64,000 nucleotides of DNA from assembly GCA_947628795.1 (NCBI GenBank), contig CANRBF010000004.1, positions 1-64,000 on the forward strand. The letters are read 5' to 3'. This stretch comes from an uncultured Monoglobus sp. (GTDB taxonomy: Bacteria; Bacillota; Clostridia; Monoglobales; Monoglobaceae). The translations under genes were made by a program, and so were the position numbers. Shown here piece after piece: positions 58,580 through 64,000 of this stretch (positions within the stretch are counted from its first letter, which is position 1; every line of letters starts with the position of its first letter). Below the pieces are notes generated by a model. That model ran no database searches. It worked only from the letters and a program-made list of their open reading frames with translations, and was not told the origin of the DNA.

Positions 58580-59716
58580 TTATTTCTTCCTTTCACCTAA
58601 AGAGCTTTTATCCGAAATTTTCAGTCTGATATACACGGTGACGCCCGGCTCCTCGCCGTTGCTCCTGAGCCACATGCGGCCGCCGTGCTCGCGCACTATC
58701 CTGTCGCATATCGAGAGCCCGAGCCCGTTGCCCGATACATTCATGTTCCTCGCCTTGTCGGCGCGGTAGAACGTCTCAAACACCCGCTTTTCCTCATCCT
58801 CGCTTATGCCTATCCCGCTGTCGGAAAAGGCGATAACCGCGAAACCTCCGTCGCGGCTCACCGTTATGTCGAGACTGCCGCGTCCGTTCGGAGCTTTATA
58901 TTTTATCGCGTTTTCTATCACGTTTGAAAACACTCTTTTCATCTTGGCTCTGTCAAAGGCGACGGTCAAATGCTCGCCTCCGAGCGACGGGGTTATGTCC
59001 GCGGCTCTCAAGTCGATCTCGTATTCCTTGAGCATTTCGGCAGCGAAATCCAAAATATCGCGGTCCTCGATGTCGTATTCCGCGGCGGCACTCAGCTTTG
59101 AATAGAGCGACAGATTGTTGACCATGTTTTCGAGGGTGTCGGTCTTGGCGAGTATCGTGTCAAGGTATCGCCTTGTCATGGCCGGATTCGCCGCCACTCC
59201 GTCGCGCAGACCCTCGACGTAGCCCTTGATCGAGGTTATGGGCGTTTTTAAATCGTGGGAGATGTTGGCAATTAACATCCGATGCTCCTCTTCCCTCGTT
59301 ATCTCGTCGCTTACAGAAAGCTTGAGCCTGAGGCGCAGCCTTTCGATAGCGTCGAAAACCTCTCTGATCTCGCCGTCGCCCGAGCTTAGCACCTCATAGT
59401 CAAGGTCACCGCTCGTCAGGTGTTCCATCGCCTCAGACATGCCTTTGAGCGGGCGGAGTATCGTTTTGGTGAGGTAGGCCGTGACGCCCGCGCAGCAGCC
59501 CGCGACAACGATGATCAGCACGATTATCCAAAGCATGGCGTAACGCCTGAGTATGGGATTATAAAGAGTCGGCGCGAGGCCCTTTATCTCAATGGCGACG
59601 CCCGGAAAATACCCCGCCAGCAGCACCAAAATAAACGCCGATATCAGCACCATAAGAAAAACCGGCAGCACCAGCATTATTATTGATGAGATAAAAAACT
59701 TCGTTTTGACCGACAA
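58580..59716 (-). CDS. HAMP-type sensor histidine kinase
   Basis: A 378-residue kinase. Helix 1 spans about 7-35, an extracytoplasmic loop of only about 20 residues follows, and helix 2 covers about 60-82. Then come HAMP (TKTILRPLKGMSEAMEHL), the H-box IANISHDLKTPITSIKGY (H154), the N-box NVIENAIKYKAP, and G-boxes FSDSGIGISEDE and GNGLGLSIC. The start is TTG at 59716 with SD AAAGGAG; an in-frame upstream extension would be translated from an interspersed repeat and is rejected. The short loop resembles intramembrane-sensing kinases (BceS type), which work with ABC exporters like the next genes. Confidence 0.9.
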   Translation of the reverse strand: MSVKTKFFISSIIMLVLPVFLMVLISAFILVLLAGYFPGVAIEIKGLAPTLYNPILRRYAMLWIIVLIIVVAGCCAGVTAYLTKTILRPLKGMSEAMEHLTSGDLDYEVLSSGDGEIREVFDAIERLRLRLKLSVSDEITREEEHRMLIANISHDLKTPITSIKGYVEGLRDGVAANPAMTRRYLDTILAKTDTLENMVNNLSLYSKLSAAAEYDIEDRDILDFAAEMLKEYEIDLRAADITPSLGGEHLTVAFDRAKMKRVFSNVIENAIKYKAPNGRGSLDITVSRDGGFAVIAFSDSGIGISEDEEKRVFETFYRADKARNMNVSGNGLGLSICDRIVREHGGRMWLRSNGEEPGVTVYIRLKISDKSSLGERKK

Positions 59717-59749
59717 TTTTTGCTCCTTTCGATTATATGGCACGCCACT

Positions 59750-59868
59750 ATATGATCCACCTCCGTCTTTCCGCCTTTGGCGGAAATCCACCTCCTCCCG
59801 GGAGGAGGCCTTAAATAGGCTCCCCCGAGGGGGAGCTGTCGGGCTTTGCCCGACTGAGGGGGGACTTA
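59750..59868. repeat. Interspersed repeats between the exporter and kinase genes
   Basis: CCACCTCCGTC-TTTCCGCCTTTGGCGGAAA-TCCACCTCCTCC with GGGAGGAGG (nearly identical to the copy at 57727), then CCCCCGAGGGGGAGCTGTC-GGGCTTTGCCCG-ACTGAGGGGGG, touching the permease stop codon. Confidence 0.85.
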
Positions 59869-60612
59869 TGCCTCTTTAAATCTGAACGCGTAGTATCCGA
59901 TCGCGGTGAAGGTCAGGGCGTAGCCTATCATCAGCAGCGCCTTGAACGAAGCCGCCGGAAACGGCATACCGCCGCCCAAAAATATCTTGTGCCACTGCAT
60001 ATACCCCGTGAACATCAATCCTCCGAGGCTGCTGAACCGTATTCCCGCAATCTTGAGACCCGCGTATACTATTATACACAAAAACATTGCCATTGTCGAG
60101 CTTTTTGTGAACTGATTTATCATCACCGCCATCAGGATAACCACCAGCATCGGGAACGCGTCCAGAATATAGGCACCCAGCGCGTAGCCGGGATTGACTA
60201 TTTTGTGCGACACAATAAGGTCCGCGGCGCAGGATGCAATAAACACCGCGAGCATATTTATCAGCGCCAAAACGAACACCGCCCCGACCTTGCCGACAAA
60301 TATCTTGTATCTGTGGCACGGGCGCGCCAGGATCGCTCTGATCGTGCGGTCGCGGAACTCGGTCGAAAACAGCTCGCACGCCGCCATGATCGAAATAAAA
60401 GGGATCACCGCCTCGAAAAACAGGCTCATAAGGCTCATTGAGGTGTTGATGCCGCTCAAAGTGAACACGCCGTCCGACACGCGCGACGTCAGAAGCTTGA
60501 CGCAGACGGCGCCGCCGCAGATTATCAGCTCGATTATAAGAAACACGATATATTTTTTTCGGCTCAGCAGCTTGTCCGTCTCGTTTTTAAGATTAGCGAT
60601 TATTCCGTTCAT
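59866..60612 (-). CDS. ABC-2-type permease
   Basis: A 248-residue membrane protein with six hydrophobic helices and the ABC-2 pattern: an amphipathic N-terminus (NGIIANLKNETDKLLSRKKY), EAVIPFISIMAACELFSTEFRDRTIRAIL after helix 2 (the coupling segment) and a short C-terminal tail. It overlaps the ATPase gene by 20 bp. It forms the channel of a putative exporter or antimicrobial-resistance transporter; substrate unknown. Confidence 0.88.
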   Translation of the reverse strand: MNGIIANLKNETDKLLSRKKYIVFLIIELIICGGAVCVKLLTSRVSDGVFTLSGINTSMSLMSLFFEAVIPFISIMAACELFSTEFRDRTIRAILARPCHRYKIFVGKVGAVFVLALINMLAVFIASCAADLIVSHKIVNPGYALGAYILDAFPMLVVILMAVMINQFTKSSTMAMFLCIIVYAGLKIAGIRFSSLGGLMFTGYMQWHKIFLGGGMPFPAASFKALLMIGYALTFTAIGYYAFRFKEA

Positions 60613-61354
60613 GATATCCTCCTTCGCCGTGCCCGGTCACCGACAGAAAATAATCCTCAAGGGACGGGTGATTCTCAAGTATGTCCTTCATATCCGCTCG
60701 GGCCGGGATCTGTCCGCCGTGGATGACCGCGGCTTTGTCGCACACCTTCTCAAGCTCGGCGGCGACGTGCCCCGCTATCAGAAAGGCGGCGCCCTCGCTC
60801 TCTGCCATATCGCGGATCACGCCGCGCAGGTGAACGACGCCCTCAATGTCAAGCCCGTTGGTGGGCTCGTCAAGGATAATGAGCTTCGGCCTTGACAAAA
60901 ACGCCAGAGCCAGACCCAGTCTCTGCTTCATGCCCAGCGAGAACCGCCCGGCCTTGTCGTCCGCGTACTCGCTAAGATTTACAAGCTCAAGCACCTCGTC
61001 GATCCTCCGCTCGCCCGCTCTGCCCCTGAGCTCGGGATAGAACCTCGCCGCAAGACGCAGATTTTTTCGAGCGCTCATGTTCTCGTACACGGCGGGCGCC
61101 TCGATAAGCGCGCCCACTCCCCGCATCGCGGCCTCGAAGTCGGTGTCGATGTCTGTGCCGAACACGCGTATCTCGCCCGCGTCAATGCCGCACATGCCGC
61201 ATATCGCCTTCATGGTGGTGGTCTTGCCGGAGCCGTTCGGTCCTAGCAACCCCATTATCTCGCCTTCCTTGAGCTCCAGAGAAATGTCGCGCACGCCCCT
61301 GCCGTTTCGGTAGAGCTTCCGCATGTTCCTGATCGATAAAACTGTCTTTGGCAT
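60593..61354 (-). CDS. ABC transporter ATP-binding protein
   Basis: A 253-residue ATPase. Walker A GPNGSGKTTT, signature FSLGMKQRLGLALAFLSRP, Walker B LIILDEPTNGLDIEG and H-loop IAGHVAAE. The signature (LGMKQR rather than LSGGQ) and overall form fit bacitracin/lantibiotic-exporter ATPases of the BcrA type. The start at 61354 has SD GAAAGGG. Partner permease follows with overlap; the secreted-protein gene lies upstream beyond a repeat block. Confidence 0.92.
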   Translation of the reverse strand: MPKTVLSIRNMRKLYRNGRGVRDISLELKEGEIMGLLGPNGSGKTTTMKAICGMCGIDAGEIRVFGTDIDTDFEAAMRGVGALIEAPAVYENMSARKNLRLAARFYPELRGRAGERRIDEVLELVNLSEYADDKAGRFSLGMKQRLGLALAFLSRPKLIILDEPTNGLDIEGVVHLRGVIRDMAESEGAAFLIAGHVAAELEKVCDKAAVIHGGQIPARADMKDILENHPSLEDYFLSVTGHGEGGYHERNNR

Positions 61355-61383
61355 TGTTTTTTTCCCTTTCTTTATTTTCATTC

Positions 61384-61560
61384 CTATTTGCCTCCTCCCG
61401 GGAGGAGGTGGCTGCGGCTTGCCGCAGACGGAGGTGGGAACGTAGTGATTAGTTATTAGCGAATAAGATCCCCCCTCAGTCCGCTTCGCGGACAGCTCCC
61501 CCGAGGGGGCGCCTAATTTTGCCTCGTCCCACGGGCGGATAATATCCGCCCGCTTTGTGT
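61384..61560. repeat. Interspersed repeat block upstream of the ABC exporter genes
   Basis: CCTCCTCCCGGGAGGAGGTGG-CTGCGGCTTGCCGCAG-ACGGAGGTGGG, then AACGTAGTGATTAGTTATTAGCGAATAAG, then CCCCCCTCAGTC-CGCTTCGCG-GACAGCTCCCCC with GAGGGGG, and GGGCGGATAATATCCGCCC. Confidence 0.85.
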
Positions 61561-61566
61561 CATTCG

Positions 61567-62517
61567 CTAATCCTCAATATCATCGCCGCTTACTTCGACG
61601 CTTTCGGTTTTGACGTAGTTCGGCAGGTCGCGCACGTTTCGGTATTCCTCGGGGTTCACGGGGTCGATCTTGGTGGTGCCGTAGTCGCCCGCGTTAAGGT
61701 TTATGCTGATGCACAGGTCGTGGGCGGCATTGTTCTCATCATAGCCCGTGACTGTTACCTTGCCGTCGAAGGCGGTGATCCTGTCGCGGTCGTCAAGGGT
61801 CACATTGCCGCACACATTGTTGATATACGGCTCGTTTTGATTTATCATCATGTTATTCATGACGGCGCCCATATCGCCGCCCACATCAAACACCGCGTCC
61901 TGACGGGAGCCCGCACAGATAAAGGAGAACGCGGCTGTCATATACTTGGGCAGCTGCTCGCCCGACATGTTGAGGCTGTAGGTGCGGCTCGCGCCGTCGG
62001 TCTGCGCCAGCACGATATTGTTCTTGATATCGCCCACAAGCACGTCGCTCAACGTCTCGACAAAATTCACGCCCTTGTCAAACAACTCGTCGTCGACGTC
62101 GAAAAAAGTTCCGTCGCCGCTGTCAGGATACATGAGTTTATCCACTTGTTTTTCGCCGTTATCATAAGCGACGTATTCGCTGTAAACATACCTGTCGCCG
62201 TTCTGCTCGACCGCTTCATACACATCCCGACCGCCATCCGGGTTAGCGAAGCTCTCGCTCGAGTAGGTTTGAACCTCTCCGTTTTTGTCAAGCTTGTATG
62301 TCATCTCGCTCGCGCAGCCGATACTCGCTCCGTCGAGCGACACGTCCGCATTGACGCTCATCGTAAAGTTGTCCTGATAGAGCAGGCCCTTTACTCCGTT
62401 TTTGATCGCCGCGTAGCCGCCCGCGTTGTCGTAGTTGGCGAAGACCGCCATGCTGAGTATCAGCAGCGCGGCGCAGACGCACAGCGCCGCCCGAAGCTTT
62501 CTGTTTTTCTTTTTCAT
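61567..62517 (-). CDS. Secreted protein of unknown function upstream of an ABC exporter
   Basis: A 316-residue protein that I do not recognise. The signal peptide or anchor is at about 8-27 (LRAALCVCAALLILSMAVFA). The remainder is acidic and beta-rich. A repeated strand pattern (FTMSVNADVSLDGASIG, RTYSLNMSGEQL, GNVTLDDRDRITAFDGKVTVTGYD) suggests a lipoprotein-like or beta-barrel-shell fold, but no lipobox is evident. A similar secreted gene often precedes bacitracin-type exporter and two-component genes in clostridia (from memory), so it may belong with them. SD GTGAGGAA. Confidence 0.7.
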   Translation of the reverse strand: MKKKNRKLRAALCVCAALLILSMAVFANYDNAGGYAAIKNGVKGLLYQDNFTMSVNADVSLDGASIGCASEMTYKLDKNGEVQTYSSESFANPDGGRDVYEAVEQNGDRYVYSEYVAYDNGEKQVDKLMYPDSGDGTFFDVDDELFDKGVNFVETLSDVLVGDIKNNIVLAQTDGASRTYSLNMSGEQLPKYMTAAFSFICAGSRQDAVFDVGGDMGAVMNNMMINQNEPYINNVCGNVTLDDRDRITAFDGKVTVTGYDENNAAHDLCISINLNAGDYGTTKIDPVNPEEYRNVRDLPNYVKTESVEVSGDDIED

Positions 62518-62777
62518 AGTAATTCCTCACTTTCAGAATATATTTTGCCGTTATCTAAGCGCTTATCTTCAGCTTATGACTGTATTATAAAACCCAATTA
62601 TAAACTTTTTCTAAACAAAACCTAAAATATTTCTAAAATTTTTGAAAGTCCCGAAAACACGTTGGTTTGAGTGATAAATTTTTGAAAGAAATTAGTTTGA
62701 CACCATTTTGATTGACGCCATTTTGACTGAAAGACAGTTTTGAGATATTTTCTTTCATCAAAATAATGTCTAAAGTA

Positions 62778-62807
62778 TTGACAAAGTGTGCATAACAGAT
62801 GTATAAT
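62778..62807 (+). promoter_or_regulatory. Promoter of the RelB/YafQ toxin-antitoxin operon
   Basis: -35 TTGACA (62778-62783), 18-nt spacer, -10 TATAAT (62802-62807). Fifty bp upstream, TTGACACCATTTTGA (62697-62711) and TTGACGCCATTTTGA (62712-62726) form a tandem 15-bp repeat. The rest of the gap 62518-62696 is A+T-rich, and I see nothing further in it. Confidence 0.85.
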
Positions 62808-62829
62808 AGACGTTGAAGGAGATGATATT

Positions 62830-63111
62830 ATGGCAACTGTCAGCACAAATATTAAAATTGATTCAGTATTAAAGCAGGAATCGCAAAAGTTATTTGAGAG
62901 TTTTGGGTTAAGTCTCAGCGCGGCGGTAAATATCTTTCTTCGTCAGGCGGTTCGCGAGCAGGCTATTCCGTTTAGAGTAGGCGCACCTATGCCAAACGAA
63001 GAAACTCTCGAAGCCATTAATGAGGTAAAAAGAATGAAAGAAAATCCAAGTTTTGGCAAGACTTATTCAAGTGTTGAACAAATGATGGAGGAACTGCTTG
63101 CTGATGTATAA
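62830..63111 (+). CDS. RelB/DinJ-family antitoxin
   Basis: A 93-residue antitoxin. The N-terminal ribbon-helix-helix DNA-binding domain is STNIKIDSVLKQESQKLFESFGLSLSAAVNIFLRQAV, the RelB/DinJ signature. The C-terminal acidic tail (ENPSFGKTYSSVEQMMEELLADV) should neutralise the toxin. The start is at 62830, with SD AAGGAG. It overlaps the toxin gene by 8 bp and probably autorepresses the operon at 62778-62807. Confidence 0.93.
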   Translation: MATVSTNIKIDSVLKQESQKLFESFGLSLSAAVNIFLRQAVREQAIPFRVGAPMPNEETLEAINEVKRMKENPSFGKTYSSVEQMMEELLADV

Positions 63112-63376
63112 GATAAAGCCAACCACAAGATTCCAAAAGGATTTAAAGCGCGTAAAGAAACGCGGATTTGATATTTCCTTGTTGACCAATGTGATCAAAA
63201 AACTTGCCAATGGCGAGCAGTTACCCGAAAAAAACAAAGATCATCCGCTTTCCGGTGTCTATTATGGTATGAGAGAATGTCATATTACACCGGATTGGTT
63301 GTTGGTTTATGAAATAGACAATGACAATCTTATTTTATATCTTACAAGAACAGGTTCTCACAGTGATCTGTTTTAA
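63104..63376 (+). CDS. YafQ/RelE-family mRNA interferase toxin
   Basis: A 90-residue RelE-superfamily toxin of the YafQ type: MYKIKPTTRFQKDLKRVKKRGFD, HPLSGVYYGMRECHITPDWLLVYE (catalytic His-x-x-P-D-W region), then LYLTRTGSHSDLF. YafQ cleaves mRNA on the ribosome. The start is taken as ATG 63104, the usual family start; a TTG at 63098 has slightly better SD spacing (GGAGG). The gene appears intact. A terminator follows. Confidence 0.93.
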   Translation: MYKIKPTTRFQKDLKRVKKRGFDISLLTNVIKKLANGEQLPEKNKDHPLSGVYYGMRECHITPDWLLVYEIDNDNLILYLTRTGSHSDLF

Positions 63377-63383
63377 TAGTTGA

Positions 63384-63408
63384 GCCGCCCGTTATTGGCG
63401 GCTTTTTT
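63384..63408 (+). terminator. Intrinsic terminator of the RelB/YafQ operon
   Basis: GCCGCC (63384-63389) / GGCGGC (63397-63402) with a 7-nt loop, followed by TTTTTT. Confidence 0.9.
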
Positions 63409-63558
63409 ATTATAAGACAGGCATGAAAATTTGGGCGGTGTTTTGATTTTTCAGAATTAAATAAATAAATTTTTGTCACTTTTTGTAAAATTGCGGCATA
63501 GGATATTATCGGGCGCGCCAAATGATACAAAATGAGAAATTAAAAGGAGAGATAAAAA

Positions 63559-64000
63559 ATGGCAACCAATCTTCCAAACAGAGCGCAGATATCCTACAGC
63601 GATAACGGCATGCAGGCGACGGCGCTTTCCAATCAGACAAACACCTCGCTTATTGACCAATACACCATGGAAGCGACAAAGACGGCGGTCACGCCCGCGA
63701 TCGTGCCCGGCTCCGCCGCATCGTATATCGTGCGCATTGACAACACCGGCTCGGGAGCGCTTTACAATCCGTCCGTGGTCGACGACCTGGGCGACGCCGA
63801 AAGCGGCTCGCAGCCCCTTATCTACGTGGGCGGCTCGGCGAAGTTCTATTTAAACGGAGACCCGATCAGCGGAACGGCGAACCCCGCCGAAACAAACGTT
63901 ACCTTCTCGGCGACAACCGTTTTGCAGCCCGGCGACAATCTTATCATCGTGTACGCCGCCACGCTCGATCCTTCTCAGAGCGAGGCCGTGACAAACACGA
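63559..64000 (+). CDS. DUF11-like surface protein, N-terminal fragment (runs off window)
   Basis: The first 147 codons of an open frame that continues beyond the window. ATG at 63559 has SD AAAGGAGAG. The sequence starts MATNLPNRAQISYSDNG without a signal peptide, then TNTSLIDQYTMEATKTAVTP, VPGSAASYIVRIDNTGSGALYNPSVVDDLG and TTVLQPGDNLIIVYAATLD. The pattern of strands ending in YxVxIxNTGxxxLxNxxVxDxLG is the DUF11/isopeptide-type surface repeat. It resembles clostridial proteins beginning MATNLPNRAQ that carry several such repeats. Unusual for a surface protein is the lack of a leader; export or assembly mode is unknown. Confidence 0.8.
   Translation, partial: MATNLPNRAQISYSDNGMQATALSNQTNTSLIDQYTMEATKTAVTPAIVPGSAASYIVRIDNTGSGALYNPSVVDDLGDAESGSQPLIYVGGSAKFYLNGDPISGTANPAETNVTFSATTVLQPGDNLIIVYAATLDPSQSEAVTNT

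Noticed and set aside
59717-59791. N-terminal extension of the sensor kinase into the repeat
   Set aside because: Residues would come from the repeat (MDFRQRRKDGGG); the SD AAAGGAG is correctly placed for the TTG at 59716.

Overview
The window looks like chromosome from an anaerobic Clostridia-type Firmicute, probably an uncultured, gut-type member. By eye the base composition is roughly half G+C. Supporting evidence: strong AGGAGG-type Shine-Dalgarno (SD) sites, a CIRCE operator at groESL, a TPP riboswitch, S-layer-homology (SLH) surface proteins, HydG with its TM1266-type partner, an agr quorum-sensing locus, AbrB-type and Spo0E-like regulators, and HtpG. No rRNA, tRNA, CRISPR array, prophage or insertion-sequence transposase was seen. 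TTG starts appear several times.

Layout. 1-19.5 kb is a cell-surface region: a giant papain-like/SLH/DUF3089 protein, a CstA-type transporter, three paralogous SLH-anchored M13 metallopeptidases, an SLH beta-solenoid protein, and a GHKL/LytTR two-component pair. Similar 21-bp-spaced direct repeats precede both the LytTR regulator promoter and the giant-protease promoter, which suggests one regulon. 19.5-25.3 kb is a leftward housekeeping cluster: RCC1-repeat membrane protein, small membrane protein, AcpS-NnrD fusion, alanine racemase, MazF without a visible antitoxin, and a secreted protein. 25.4-32.4 kb has a nitroreductase, hydG plus regulator, a 45-residue Spo0E-like protein, lgt, and two M16 peptidases. 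32.7-37.8 kb has a DUF4160/DUF2442 pair and a TPP-riboswitch thiCDME operon with a HAD phosphatase. 38-46 kb is an A+T-richer accessory block: HEPN/MNT toxin-antitoxin remnant, secreted proteins, and a complete agr locus (agrB, a 56-residue agrD, GHKL kinase, LytTR regulator). 46.8-57.7 kb has groEL/groES, citrate synthase, recO, an RluA-type synthase, an AbrB-like regulator behind a structured leader, htpG, nspC and a QueG-like ferredoxin protein. 57.9-64 kb has an OmpR-type two-component system, an ABC exporter, a RelB/YafQ toxin-antitoxin pair and the start of a DUF11-like surface protein.

The most unusual material is between genes. (1) Two free-standing RNA genes (26477-26649 minus, 46509-46661 plus) each have a near-consensus promoter, a long hairpin with an internal P3, a pseudoknot from the apical region to a segment 3' of the closing stem, and an intrinsic terminator that competes with an antiterminator. 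The pseudoknot sequences differ between the copies but pair within each copy. A third, sequence-unrelated leader with the same order of elements precedes the abrB-like gene, and a 3' remnant lies at 38644. (2) A modular family of interspersed imperfect palindromes fills most intergenic gaps, often abutting or supplying stop codons. (3) Ten-bp-period tandem arrays accompany both LytTR systems. All functional statements come from reading the sequence and from memory of the families; no database search was possible.
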